A stretch of DNA of 64,000 nt, taken from Streptomyces sp. NRRL S-31. Lineage in GTDB: Bacteria; Actinomycetota; Actinomycetes; Streptomycetales; Streptomycetaceae. The position numbers were made by a program, and so were the translations under genes. Below the pieces are notes generated by a model. The model searched no databases. It was not told where the DNA came from and saw only the letters and a list, made by a program, of their open reading frames with translations. The DNA lies in assembly GCF_000718775.1 (NCBI RefSeq), contig NZ_JOCB01000036.1, positions 1 through 64,000 on the forward strand. Reading direction: 5' to 3'. This document shows positions 46,375 to 55,503 of this stretch, in pieces (positions within the stretch are counted from its first letter, which is position 1; every line of letters starts with the position of its first letter).

Positions 46375-47610
46375 TCAGGAGGAGACCGGCGTCCCGGTGG
46401 TCCGGGCGGGCCGGGGCGGGAAGGGGGCGGTCGCGGACGGCGGGACGGTGGAGCGCCAGAGCCGGCGGGCCGCCGTGACCGTGGCCGCGACCAGCAGGCC
46501 GTCGCGCACGCCCAGCAGCGCGACGCCGTACCAGTCGCTCAGCACCACGTGCGAGAAGCCGAGCGGGAACTCCAGGACCGTGACGAAGGACGCGAGCACG
46601 ACCATCAGCGCGGGCGCGGCCATCCGGCTCGCCCGGTACGAGAGGCAGACGGCGGCCAGGCCGATCAGCCACACCAGGTACTGCGGGCTGATCACCCGGC
46701 TGGTCACCGTGAACAGCAGCACCGCCGTCAGCGCCGCCTCGGCCAGGGTGTGCGGGGCCGGACGGGTCGCGCGCAGCCGCCACAGCAGCAGCCAGCCGAA
46801 CGCGGCCCCGGTCAGCGCCAGCGCGGCCGCGCTGACCACGTCCACGTACGGGCCCAGGAACTCGATCGAGCCGTAGTTCAGCAACACCTCGCCGCGCCAG
46901 CCGAAGTGCCGGGCCACGTGGAAGACCAGGGCGCCCAGCGACTCCACCTCGGTGCCCCGGTCGCGCTGGAAGGTCAGGAACGCGAACGCGCCCGGCATGG
47001 ACACCGCGAACAGCAGCGCGACGCCCGCCGCGGTCACCGCCGCCGACCCCCACGCCCGCCGCCGCACGGCACCGACCAGCAGCAGCGCCGGCCACACCTT
47101 CAGCAGCGCCCCGAACGCGGTCAGCGCCCCCATCAGCCGCGGGTGCCGGGCCCCGGCGAGCAGCGCCGCCACGGCCACCGCGGTCACCATCACGTCGTAG
47201 CGGGCGTACACCGTCGGGCCGAGCAGCGGCACCCCCGCCACCCACACCCCGGCCCCGCGCGGGGAGCGGCCGGGCAGCCGGCCCGCGCGGAGCAGCAGCG
47301 CCAGCACGGCGGCGTCGGCCAGGCACGCCAGTACGTAGAAGGCGTGCGCGTACGACAGGAAGGGCAGGGCGGCGGGGGAGAGCACCGCCAGGGCCGCGGC
47401 CGGCGGGTACTGCCAGGTCACGTCGTCCAGCGGAAACGTCCCCTGGCGCAGCACCTCGTACCACCCGCGGTAGATCACCGACACGTCCGAGGTGACGTCC
47501 GGGCCCGGGAAGACGTAGACCCGGAACACGAACAGCAGCAGGACCGCGCGTGTGACGGCCCAGGTCCCGAGCAGCCAGGCCAGGGACCGCCCGGCACCCT
47601 TCGTCTCCAC
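46375..47610 (-). CDS. GT87-family membrane glycosyltransferase
   Basis: A 411-residue polytopic protein with about ten membrane helices. The first extracytoplasmic loop (about 30-60) has the conserved D-V-T-S-D and Y-P-P-A motifs of polyprenol-phosphate-mannose-dependent mannosyltransferases (GT87). Likely role: extending lipid-linked or cell-surface glycans. GTG 47610 is preferred because AGGGGA lies 4 nt upstream; an ATG at 47664 adds 18 residues. It is divergent from the GT4 glycosyltransferase, and both may act in mannoside synthesis. Confidence 0.85.
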   Translation of the reverse strand: METKGAGRSLAWLLGTWAVTRAVLLLFVFRVYVFPGPDVTSDVSVIYRGWYEVLRQGTFPLDDVTWQYPPAAALAVLSPAALPFLSYAHAFYVLACLADAAVLALLLRAGRLPGRSPRGAGVWVAGVPLLGPTVYARYDVMVTAVAVAALLAGARHPRLMGALTAFGALLKVWPALLLVGAVRRRAWGSAAVTAAGVALLFAVSMPGAFAFLTFQRDRGTEVESLGALVFHVARHFGWRGEVLLNYGSIEFLGPYVDVVSAAALALTGAAFGWLLLWRLRATRPAPHTLAEAALTAVLLFTVTSRVISPQYLVWLIGLAAVCLSYRASRMAAPALMVVLASFVTVLEFPLGFSHVVLSDWYGVALLGVRDGLLVAATVTAARRLWRSTVPPSATAPFPPRPARTTGTPVSS

Positions 47611-47730
47611 GTGATCCCCTGCCGTCCGCGTCCCGTGCCGTTCGAATCCGCTGCGAGCGACCATGATGTCCCGCGCCCCTGCGCGGATGCCACAGACCCG
47701 GCCGCGCCCGGCCGGGAAGGGTCCGTTCGG

Positions 47731-47736
47731 TAGGGT
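47731..47736 (+). promoter_or_regulatory. candidate -10 element for the GT4 glycosyltransferase gene
   Basis: TAGGGT ends 8 nt before the ATG at 47745, no Shine-Dalgarno. Confidence 0.45.
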
Positions 47737-47744
47737 CGGCGGCG

Positions 47745-48887
47745 ATGCACAAGACCCTGATCGTCACCAACGACTTCCCGCCCCGCCCGGGCGGCATCCA
47801 GGCATTCCTGCACAACATGGCCCTCCGCCTGGACCCCGGCCGGGTGGTCGTCTACGCCTCCACCTGGAAGCGCGGCCGGGAGGGCGCCGAGGCCACCGCC
47901 GCCTTCGACGCCGAGCAGCCCTTCACCGTGGTGCGCGACCGCACGACCATGCTGCTGCCCACCCCGCGGGTGACCCGGCGGGCGGCCGGACTGCTCCGCG
48001 AGCACGGCTGCACCTCGGTGTGGTTCGGCGCGGCGGCACCGCTCGGCCTGATGGCGCCGGCGCTGCGCGCGGCCGGCGCCGAGCGGCTGGTGGCCACCAC
48101 CCACGGGCACGAGGCCGGCTGGGCCCAGCTGCCCGCCGCCCGGCGGCTGCTGCGCCGGATCGGCGAGGGCACGGACACGATCACCTACCTCGGCGAGTAC
48201 ACCCGGTCCCGGATCGCCACCGCCCTCACCCCGCGGGCGGCCGCGCGGATGGTGCAGCTGCCGCCGGGGGTCGACGAGAAGACCTTCCACCCGGAGTCCG
48301 GCGGTGCCGAGGTCCGGGCCCGGCTCGGCCTGACCGACCGGCCGGTCGTGGTCTGCGTCTCCCGCCTGGTGCCGCGCAAGGGGCAGGACACCCTGATCCG
48401 GGCCATGCCCGCCGTCCTGGCCGCCGAGCCGGAGGCGGTCCTGCTGATCGTCGGCGGCGGACCGTACGAGGGGGACCTGCGCCGACTGGCGCACCAGACC
48501 GGTGTCGCCGGCTCCGTCCGCTTCACCGGCCCGGTGCCCTGGTCCGAACTGCCCGCCCACTACGGCGCCGGGGACGTCTTCGCGATGCCGTGCCGGACCC
48601 GCCGGGGCGGCCTCGACGTCGAGGGCCTCGGCATCGTCTACCTGGAGGCGTCGGCCACCGGTCTGCCGGTGGTCGCGGGCGACTCCGGGGGCGCGCCGGA
48701 CGCGGTGCTCGACGGGGAGACCGGCTGGGTGGTGCGGGGCGGCTCGGTGGGAGAGACCGCCGAACGGATCGTCGCCCTGCTCGGCGACCCCGGACTGCGC
48801 CGCCGGATGGGGGAGCGGGGCCGGCGGTGGGTCGAGGAGAGGTGGCGCTGGGACCTGCTGGCGGAGAAGCTGAGGGATCTCCTCTGA
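47745..48887 (+). CDS. GT4 glycosyltransferase, PimB-like
   Basis: A 380-residue GT-B enzyme. The N-terminal acceptor domain has N-D-F-P-P-R-P-G-G-I-Q near 9-19. The C-terminal nucleotide-sugar domain has V-S-R-L-V-P-R-K-G near 206-214 and the E-x7-E motif in E-G-L-G-I-V-Y-L-E. This looks like PimB, which adds the second mannose to phosphatidylinositol monomannoside. Sugar and acceptor are inferred. It is divergent from the GT87 gene. A 225-bp non-coding stretch follows. Confidence 0.88.
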   Translation: MHKTLIVTNDFPPRPGGIQAFLHNMALRLDPGRVVVYASTWKRGREGAEATAAFDAEQPFTVVRDRTTMLLPTPRVTRRAAGLLREHGCTSVWFGAAAPLGLMAPALRAAGAERLVATTHGHEAGWAQLPAARRLLRRIGEGTDTITYLGEYTRSRIATALTPRAAARMVQLPPGVDEKTFHPESGGAEVRARLGLTDRPVVVCVSRLVPRKGQDTLIRAMPAVLAAEPEAVLLIVGGGPYEGDLRRLAHQTGVAGSVRFTGPVPWSELPAHYGAGDVFAMPCRTRRGGLDVEGLGIVYLEASATGLPVVAGDSGGAPDAVLDGETGWVVRGGSVGETAERIVALLGDPGLRRRMGERGRRWVEERWRWDLLAEKLRDLL

Positions 48888-49112
48888 TCCTGGCCACGCC
48901 CTGGCCGAATGCGGAGAGTCCGCACATGCTGCGGAACACGCCAGCGAAACTGATGCGGCGTCAACTGCCGATAGGACAACCCCGACTCACCGACGGCTCG
49001 CTCGTGCCCGGGAACATCGGCATGGACCCGTGCGTCACCATCACGGCCCCCGCCGAACGCACGCCGGCGCGGGTCCTCGCCGAGGACACCGCGCCCCGAG
49101 CCCGCCCCGCGA
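48888..49112. other. intergenic region between GT4 and the acyl-CoA ligase
   Basis: 225 bp with lower GC bias. It has a possible ORF from 48926 that runs antisense into the ligase gene, but no good Shine-Dalgarno or codon pattern. No tight hairpin. Confidence 0.4.
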
Positions 49113-50909
49113 TCACTTGGCGTAGATCGCCTCGATCTCGCCGGCGTAGTCCTTCGCCACCATGCCCCGCTTCAGCTTCAGCGACGGGGTCAGATGGCCC
49201 GAATCCTCCGTGAACTGGGAGGACAGGATGCGGAACTTCCGCACCGATTCCGCCTTCGACACCGCGGCGTTGCCGTCGTCCACGGCCGCCTGGACCGCCG
49301 CCAGCAGATCCGGGTCCTCGCACAGCGACGCCGCGGTGGAACCCGCCGGCTTGCCGTGCTCGACGGCCCATCGCCCCAGGAACTCCTCGTCGAGGGTGAT
49401 CAGCGCGCCCACGAACGGCCGCCCGTCGCCCACCACCATGCACTCCGCGACCAGCGCGTGCGCCCGGATGCGGTCCTCGATCACGGCCGGGGCCACGTTC
49501 TTGCCGCCCGCCGTGACGATGATCTCCTTCTTCCGGCCGGTGATCCGCAGATAGCCGTCCTCGTCGAGGGTGCCGATGTCACCGGTGTGGAACCAGCCGT
49601 CGGCCAGCGCCTCCGCCGTCGCGTCCGGGTTGTTCCAGTACTCCTTGAACAGGTGATCGCCGTGCAGCAGCACCTCGCCGTCGTCCGCGATCCGCACCAC
49701 CGAGCCGGGCAGGGGCTGTCCCACCGTGCCGATCTTCGGCCGGTCCCACGGGTTGAACGCGGTCGCCGCACAGGACTCCGTCAGGCCGTACCCCTCCAGC
49801 ACCGTGAAGCCGATGCCCCGGAAGAAGTGGCCGAGCCGCTCGCCCAGCGGGGCGCCGCCGGAGATGGCGTACTCGCCCCGGCCGCCGAGCACCGCGCGCA
49901 GCTTGCCGTAGACCAGCCGGTCGAAGACCCTGTGCTTGACCTTCAGGCCGAACGACGGGCCCGACGGGGTGTCCAGCGCCTTGCTGTAGGCGATCGCGGT
50001 GTCCGCCGACTTGTCGAAGATCCGGCCCTTGCCCTCCGCGCGCGCCTTGGCCCGAGCCGAGTTGTAGACCTTCTCGAAGACCCGCGGCACACCGAGGATC
50101 AGCGTCGGCCGGAACGCGGCCAGCTCGTCCGTGAGGTGCTTGATGTCCGGGACGCACCCCAGCCTGATCGGCGCCATCATCGGCGCGATCTGCACCAGCC
50201 GCCCGAAGACGTGCGCGAGCGGCAGGAAGAGCAGTACCGAGCACTCACCGGTGCGGAACAGCGGACGCAGCCGCTCCACGATGTTGCCGCACTCGGCGAA
50301 GAAGCTGCGGTGGGTGAGCACACAGCCCTTGGGGCGCCCGGTCGTACCGCTCGTGTACACGATGGTCGCCGGATCGTCGGCCTTGGCGAGCGAGCCGCGC
50401 TCCTCCACCGCCTCGTCCGACACGTCCTGCCCGAGCCGGCCCAGCTCCGCCACGCCACCGGCCTCGATCTGCCAGACGTGCTTCAGCGCGGGCAGCGACT
50501 CGCGCACCGACTCCACCGCCGCCGCGTGCGCGTCCAGCTCCACCACGCAGGCCGTCGCGCCCGAGTCGGACAGGATCCACCGCACCTGCTCCGGCGAGCT
50601 GGTCTCGTACACCGGCACGGTGACCGCGCCCGCGCTCCAGATCGCGAAGTCCAGCAGCGTCCACTCGTACCGCGTCCGGGACATCAGCCCCACCCGGTCG
50701 CCCGGCTGCACCCCGGAGGCGATCAGACCCTTGGCGGCGGTGCGGACCTCGGCCAGGAACTCCCGGGCGGTCACGTCCTGCCAGACGCCCTGCGACTTGC
50801 GGGCGATGACGGCGACGTCGGGGTGCTGCGCGGCGTTTCTGCGGACGATATCGGTCAGATTGCCGTCCGCGGGGACCTCGTACAAAGCCGGAAGGCTGAA
50901 CTCGCGCAA
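49113..50909 (-). CDS. long-chain fatty-acyl-CoA ligase (AMP-binding)
   Basis: A 598-residue adenylate-forming enzyme (FadD15-like) activating fatty acids with ATP and CoA. The P-loop-like motif Y-T-S-G-T-T-G-R-P-K-G is at 185-195, and E-G-Y-G-L-T-E lies near 385-391. W-x-x-T-G-D-I-G and the C-terminal K-x-x-I lysine region are also present. The TTG start is chosen because GAGGAG sits 8 nt upstream and family proteins begin R-E-F-S-L-P-A. It stands alone on the minus strand with 297 bp to the divergent phosphoesterase. Confidence 0.93.
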   Translation of the reverse strand: MREFSLPALYEVPADGNLTDIVRRNAAQHPDVAVIARKSQGVWQDVTAREFLAEVRTAAKGLIASGVQPGDRVGLMSRTRYEWTLLDFAIWSAGAVTVPVYETSSPEQVRWILSDSGATACVVELDAHAAAVESVRESLPALKHVWQIEAGGVAELGRLGQDVSDEAVEERGSLAKADDPATIVYTSGTTGRPKGCVLTHRSFFAECGNIVERLRPLFRTGECSVLLFLPLAHVFGRLVQIAPMMAPIRLGCVPDIKHLTDELAAFRPTLILGVPRVFEKVYNSARAKARAEGKGRIFDKSADTAIAYSKALDTPSGPSFGLKVKHRVFDRLVYGKLRAVLGGRGEYAISGGAPLGERLGHFFRGIGFTVLEGYGLTESCAATAFNPWDRPKIGTVGQPLPGSVVRIADDGEVLLHGDHLFKEYWNNPDATAEALADGWFHTGDIGTLDEDGYLRITGRKKEIIVTAGGKNVAPAVIEDRIRAHALVAECMVVGDGRPFVGALITLDEEFLGRWAVEHGKPAGSTAASLCEDPDLLAAVQAAVDDGNAAVSKAESVRKFRILSSQFTEDSGHLTPSLKLKRGMVAKDYAGEIEAIYAK

Positions 50910-51191
50910 GACTGCTGCTCCTCATAGGGCGCCGGCGCCACGACGTTGTGCGATGCGACGGTGCGGTCCAAGGCTCGGGCAGTGCTCGGGTACTTCGGTG
51001 GCTGAAAACCAGAGCACGACTGGACTGCCCGGACGTTACCCGCCGGTATGGCGTCTAGGACAGGGGGTCGTGCCGAGATGTTCGCTGCGTCACACACGGG
51101 GGCGTTCCTTCGCGCACAGTAGTCCACGAGTGAACCGACCGGCGAGTAACCGCAGGCGGGACCGGCACTGTTCACCCACACCCCACAGGCT

Positions 51192-51197
51192 TACTCT
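51192..51197 (+). promoter_or_regulatory. candidate -10 element for the metallophosphoesterase gene
   Basis: TACTCT ends 8 nt before the ATG at 51206. Confidence 0.4.
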
Positions 51198-51205
51198 TGA
51201 TCACC

Positions 51206-52003
51206 ATGGCATCCCCACGCACCGGCGACCGGCGGACCCGGATCCATGTGGTCAGCGACGTCCACGGCAACGCCCGTGACCTGGCCCGGGCCGGCGACGG
51301 TGCCGACGCCCTGATCTGCCTGGGCGACCTCGTCCTCTTCCTCGACTACGCCGACCACTCGCGCGGCATCTTCCCCGACCTCTTCGGCGAGGAGAACGCC
51401 GACCGCATCGTCGCGCTGCGCACCGCCCGCCGGTTCGCCGAGGCCCGTGAGTTCGGCGCCCGGCTGTGGGCCGGGATCGGCACCGACCGGGCCACGGCCA
51501 TCGAGAAGGCGGTGCGCAGGCAGTACGCCGAGCTGTTCGCCGCGTTCCCCACCCCGACGTACGCCACCTACGGCAACGTCGACATGCCGCAGTTGTGGGC
51601 GGAGTACGCCGGACCCGGCACCACCGTCCTCGACGGCCAGCGGGTGGAGATCGGCGGCCGCACCTTCGGCTTCGTCGGCGGCGGCCTGCGCACCCCGATG
51701 CGCACCCCGTACGAGATCGGCGACGAGGAGTACGCGGCGAAGATCGAGGCCGTCGGCGAGGTCGACGTGCTGTGCACCCACATTCCCCCGGAGGTCCCCG
51801 AACTCGTCTACGACACCGTGGCCCGCCGCTTCGAGCGGGGCAGCCGGGCCCTGCTGGACGCCATCCGCCGCACGCGGCCCCGGTACGCGCTCTTCGGGCA
51901 TGTGCACCAGCCCCTGGCGCGCCGGATGCGGATCGGCGCCACCGAGTGCGTGAACGTGGGGCACTTCGCCGGCACCGGCACCCCCTGGGTGCTCGAATGG
52001 TGA
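51206..52003 (+). CDS. calcineurin-like metallophosphoesterase
   Basis: A 265-residue phosphoesterase with two-metal motifs: D18-V-H20-G-N, G-D41, G-N124-V-D, H in C-T-H-I-P, and G-H-V-H near the end. The exact substrate (cyclic nucleotide, phosphoprotein or other) is not known. ATG 51206 with a leaderless-type -10; TTG 51197 is in frame. The SRPBCC gene follows after 124 bp. Confidence 0.9.
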   Translation: MASPRTGDRRTRIHVVSDVHGNARDLARAGDGADALICLGDLVLFLDYADHSRGIFPDLFGEENADRIVALRTARRFAEAREFGARLWAGIGTDRATAIEKAVRRQYAELFAAFPTPTYATYGNVDMPQLWAEYAGPGTTVLDGQRVEIGGRTFGFVGGGLRTPMRTPYEIGDEEYAAKIEAVGEVDVLCTHIPPEVPELVYDTVARRFERGSRALLDAIRRTRPRYALFGHVHQPLARRMRIGATECVNVGHFAGTGTPWVLEW

Positions 52004-52127
52004 GGCCCGGCGGACGGGGTGAGGGGCGCGGGCCGGCGGCGCGGTAGCCTTCACGCTGCACAGACGTGCGCAGCCCGGCGCACACAGACCTCTCCCCACA
52101 CGGCCCGCATCCGGAGGAGCCACGGCG

Positions 52128-52571
52128 ATGGCGGAACACACCAGTTCGAGCATCACGATCGAGGCCGCTCCGGCCGACGTCATGGCGGTGATCGCGGACT
52201 TCGAGCGTTACCCGGACTGGACCGGAGAGGTGAAGGAGGCGACGGTCCTCGCCGCCGACGGACAGGGCCGCGCCGAGCAGGTCCGCCTCGTCATGGACGC
52301 CGGCGCCATCAAGGACGACCAGACCCTCGCCTACACCTGGACCGGCGACCACGAGGTCTCCTGGACCCTGGTCAAGTCCCAGATGCTCCGCTCCCTGGAC
52401 GGCACCTACCTGCTGGCGCCGGCCGGCCCGGACGCCACCGAGGTCACCTACCGGCTCACCGTCGACGTCAAGATCCCCATGCTCGGCATGATCAAGCGCA
52501 AGGCGGAGAAGGTCATCATCGACCGGGCGCTGGCGGGCCTGAAGAAGCGGGTGGAGTCGGGCGACGAGTAG
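52128..52571 (+). CDS. SRPBCC (START-like) domain protein
   Basis: A 147-residue protein of the polyketide-cyclase/START-like fold. The N-terminal S-S-I-T-I-E-A-A-P-A-D-V strand and D-F-E-R-Y-P-D-W loop are typical, and the C-terminal long helix has R-K-A-E-K-V-I-I-D-R-A-L-A-G-L. It probably binds a hydrophobic ligand in its cavity; there are no catalytic residues to suggest a cyclase. GGAGGAG precedes the ATG. The ArsA-like ATPase gene follows after 44 bp. Confidence 0.85.
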   Translation: MAEHTSSSITIEAAPADVMAVIADFERYPDWTGEVKEATVLAADGQGRAEQVRLVMDAGAIKDDQTLAYTWTGDHEVSWTLVKSQMLRSLDGTYLLAPAGPDATEVTYRLTVDVKIPMLGMIKRKAEKVIIDRALAGLKKRVESGDE

Positions 52572-52601
52572 TCGCCCCGGTCCCCGCCCCGCGCACGGCG
52601 G

Positions 52602-52607
52602 TACCGT
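52602..52607 (+). promoter_or_regulatory. candidate -10 element for the ArsA-like gene
   Basis: TACCGT ends 8 nt before the ATG at 52616. Confidence 0.4.
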
Positions 52608-52615
52608 TCACCGTC

Positions 52616-53788
52616 ATGCGCACCATCCTGATCACGGGCCCGGGCGGCAGCGGGCGCACCACGATCGCCGCCGCGACCGCCCTGCGCGCCGCCGGCGAGG
52701 GCGTCCGTACGCTCCTGCTCAGCGCCGACCGCACCGACACCCCCGGCACGGCCCTGGGCACCCCGACCGGACCGGCCCCGGTCCAGGCCGCGCCGCACCT
52801 CACCGTCTGGCGTCCGGACGCCACGGAACGCTTCCGGCAGGACCTCGCCGCCTTCCAGACCCGCGCCGTGAACGTCCTCGACCTGCTGGGCGCCGCCCGA
52901 CTGGACGCCGAGGAGGTCACCCCGCTGCCCGGCGCCGAGGAGCTGTCCTTCCTGCGCGCGCTGCGCGACGGAGCGCTCAGCGAACGGTACGACCTGCTGG
53001 TGGCCGACCTCCCGCCCCTGGCCCCGGCGCTCGCCCTGCTCGGCCTGCCCGAGGAACTGCGCCGCTACCTGCGCCGCCTCCTCCCGCCCGAGCGGCAGGC
53101 CGCCCGCGCCCTGCGCCCGGTCCTCGGCCGGCTGGCCGGCGTGCCCATGCCCGCCGACTGGCTGTACGAGACCGCGGCCCGCTGGGACGTCGAACTGGCC
53201 GCCGTCGAGGCCGTCCTCACCGACCGGGACACCGCCGTACGCCTGGTCGCCGAGCCCGGCCCGGCCGGTGCCGACGCGGTCCGCACCGCCGGCCTCGGCC
53301 TCGCCCTGCGCGGGCTGCGCACCGAGGCCCTGATCGCCAACCGGACCCTGCCCGAGGCCGCCCCCGACGGCTGGCTCGCGGGGCTCCTCGCCCAGCAGCG
53401 CAAGACGCTCGCCGACTGGAGCGACCCCTACGACGTCCACCCCGTCCCGCACCTCGGCCGCGACCCGCACGGCCCCGACGACCTCGCCGCGCTCGCCGTG
53501 CCGGCCGTCAACCCCGCTCCCGCCACGGCCGGGTGGCCGGTCACCGACCGGACCGCCGAGGACGGCGTGCTGGTCTGGCACCTCCCGCTGCCCGGCGCGA
53601 TACGGGAGGAGCTGGACCTCGTCCGGCGCGGCGACGAACTCCTGATCACCGTGGGTCCGTTCCGCCGGATCGTCCCGCTGCCCTCCGCCCTGCGCCGCTG
53701 CACCGTCGCCGGCGCCGGACTGCGGGACGGGGAACTGCGCATCCGCTTCGCCCCGGATCCGTCACTGTGGCCGGGTGGCGGACGGTGA
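52616..53788 (+). CDS. ArsA/GET3-like P-loop ATPase
   Basis: A 390-residue ATPase of the ArsA/MinD group. The deviant Walker A is G-P-G-G-S-G-R-T at 8-15, with T-I-A-A-A-T after it; a D-L-P-P-L-A-P-A-L-A-L-L-G-L-P switch region follows. There is no paired cysteine motif for metalloid binding. Other actinobacterial copies sit next to SRPBCC and phosphoesterase genes, as here, but the function is unknown. The predicted leaderless start is 44 bp after the SRPBCC stop. Confidence 0.82.
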   Translation: MRTILITGPGGSGRTTIAAATALRAAGEGVRTLLLSADRTDTPGTALGTPTGPAPVQAAPHLTVWRPDATERFRQDLAAFQTRAVNVLDLLGAARLDAEEVTPLPGAEELSFLRALRDGALSERYDLLVADLPPLAPALALLGLPEELRRYLRRLLPPERQAARALRPVLGRLAGVPMPADWLYETAARWDVELAAVEAVLTDRDTAVRLVAEPGPAGADAVRTAGLGLALRGLRTEALIANRTLPEAAPDGWLAGLLAQQRKTLADWSDPYDVHPVPHLGRDPHGPDDLAALAVPAVNPAPATAGWPVTDRTAEDGVLVWHLPLPGAIREELDLVRRGDELLITVGPFRRIVPLPSALRRCTVAGAGLRDGELRIRFAPDPSLWPGGGR

Positions 53789-53845
53789 ACCGGGCACGTC
53801 CGTTCGGGTAACGTCGTAAGGGCGAACCGCAGTCAGGAGTCCGCC

Positions 53846-54346
53846 ATGAGCGAAGAGCGTTCCGCACCCGAACCGCCGCAGGAGCGGGCGACCGACGCCG
53901 ACGCCTGGGCCACGGCCTGTGCCGAGGACCTCGCCGCCGAGAAGACCCGCCGCCGCACCGAGCACGGCCCGCCGCCGGGCTCGGCCGCCGAGGAGCTGAG
54001 GAAGCTCGTGGACGCGGTGGCCGACAGGCTGTCCGGTCTGCCGTCGCCGCTCCTCGGCGGCCTCGCCGGGCCGGCCGCCCAGCAGGCGGTGCGGCAGGTC
54101 GTCCAGCAGGCGAAGGCCGCCGTGGAACCCGTCATGGAGCGCAACCCGGACGTCTTCGACCACCTGGCCGCCGCCGGCGGCGAGCTGCTCGCCGCCTACC
54201 GCTCGGCCGTCCAGTCCCAGGAGCGGCGCTGGACCGCCCGCGGCGCCGACCCGGCGGCCGGCGGCGGCCCGGCGGCCGGCGACGGTCCGGACCGGCGCGA
54301 CCCCGGCGAGGGCACCGGGCCCGGGGAGCGGATCGACCTGGACTGA
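53846..54346 (+). CDS. DUF5304-type acidic protein
   Basis: A 166-residue soluble protein: acidic N-terminus (1-45), a helical centre (45-130) with S-A-A-E-E-L-R-K-L-V-D-A-V-A-D-R, and a Gly/Ala/Asp-rich disordered C-terminal tail. It resembles the actinobacterial DUF5304 family. AGGAG lies 7 nt before the ATG. It is in tandem with the ArsA-like gene and glkA. Function unknown. Confidence 0.78.
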   Translation: MSEERSAPEPPQERATDADAWATACAEDLAAEKTRRRTEHGPPPGSAAEELRKLVDAVADRLSGLPSPLLGGLAGPAAQQAVRQVVQQAKAAVEPVMERNPDVFDHLAAAGGELLAAYRSAVQSQERRWTARGADPAAGGGPAAGDGPDRRDPGEGTGPGERIDLD

Positions 54347-54413
54347 AGCCCTCCCACGGTGGGGCCTCGGGTACGGTTGGCCGTAGCGGGGCACGACCGG
54401 AACTGAGGGATTC

Positions 54414-55367
54414 ATGGGACTCACCATCGGCGTCGACATCGGCGGCACGAAGATCGCGGCCGGCGTGGTCGACGAGGAAGGCAACATCCTCTCGACCTTC
54501 AAGGTGCCGACCCCTTCCACGGCCGAGGCCATCGTGGACGCCATCGCCTCGGCCGTGGAGGGCGCGCGCGCCGGGCACGAGATCGTCGGCGTGGGCATCG
54601 GTGCGGCCGGTTACGTCAACCGGCAGCGCTCCACGGTGTACTTCGCGCCCAACATCGACTGGCGCAACGAGCCGCTCAAGGAGAAGGTCGAGGCCCGCAC
54701 GGGCCTGCCGGTCGTGGTCGAGAACGACGCCAACGCAGCCGCCTGGGGCGAGTACAAGTTCGGTGCCGGCAAGGGCCACCGCAACGTCATCTGCATCACG
54801 CTCGGCACCGGCCTCGGCGGCGGCATCATCATCGGCAACAAGCTGCGCCGCGGCCACTTCGGCGTCGCCGCCGAGTTCGGCCACATCCGGATGGTCCCGG
54901 ACGGCCTGCTCTGCGGCTGCGGTTCGCAGGGCTGCTGGGAGCAGTACGCCTCCGGTCGCGCCCTGGTCCGGTACGCCAAGCAGCGTGCCAACGCCACCCC
55001 CGAGAACGCGGAGGTGCTCCTCTCGATGGGCGACGGCACCCCGGACGGCATCGAGGGCAAGCACATCTCGATGGCCGCCCGCCAGGGCGACCCGGTGGCC
55101 GTCGACTCCTACCGCGAGCTGGCCCGCTGGGCCGGTGCCGGCCTCGCCGACCTGGCCTCCCTCTTCGACCCGTCCGCCTTCATCGTCGGCGGCGGCCTCT
55201 CCGACGAGGGCGAGCTGGTGCTCGACCCGATCCGCAAGTCGTACAAGCGCTGGCTGGTGGGCGGCAACTGGCGCCCGGTGGCCGACGTGATCGCGGCCCA
55301 GCTCGGCAACAAGGCGGGCATGGTGGGCGCGGCGGACCTGGCGCGGGAGCCCGACCCGATCATGTAA
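54414..55367 (+). CDS. glkA: ROK-family glucokinase
   Basis: A 317-residue ATP-dependent glucokinase that also mediates glucose repression in Streptomyces. N-terminal phosphate loop D-I-G-G-T-K at 8-13, catalytic D105 in E-N-D-A-N, and a zinc site H157 with C167, C169 and C174 in C-G-C-G-S-Q-G-C. The ROK sugar motif E-x-G-H is at 154-157. The start has AACTGAGGG upstream. A large terminator hairpin follows. Confidence 0.95.
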   Translation: MGLTIGVDIGGTKIAAGVVDEEGNILSTFKVPTPSTAEAIVDAIASAVEGARAGHEIVGVGIGAAGYVNRQRSTVYFAPNIDWRNEPLKEKVEARTGLPVVVENDANAAAWGEYKFGAGKGHRNVICITLGTGLGGGIIIGNKLRRGHFGVAAEFGHIRMVPDGLLCGCGSQGCWEQYASGRALVRYAKQRANATPENAEVLLSMGDGTPDGIEGKHISMAARQGDPVAVDSYRELARWAGAGLADLASLFDPSAFIVGGGLSDEGELVLDPIRKSYKRWLVGGNWRPVADVIAAQLGNKAGMVGAADLAREPDPIM

Positions 55368-55432
55368 CCCCCGCCTCCCCGTCTCCCCGGCGTCCGGCCA
55401 CCGCGCCGGCCGGCCGGGAAGGCGGCGGGGCC

Positions 55433-55466
55433 GGGTGCCCGTGCGGCACGCGTCGCACGGGCACCC
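55433..55466 (+). terminator. terminator after glkA
   Basis: Perfect 13-bp stem GGGTGCCCGTGCG with its complement and an 8-base loop, 66 bp after the glkA stop. Confidence 0.88.
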
Positions 55467-55490
55467 ACCGCACGCCCCGGGCCGGGGGCG

Positions 55491-55496
55491 TACATT
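55491..55496 (+). promoter_or_regulatory. candidate -10 element for the nuclease-fold gene
   Basis: TACATT ends 7 nt before the ATG at 55504. Confidence 0.4.
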
Positions 55497-55503
55497 GATC
55501 CAC

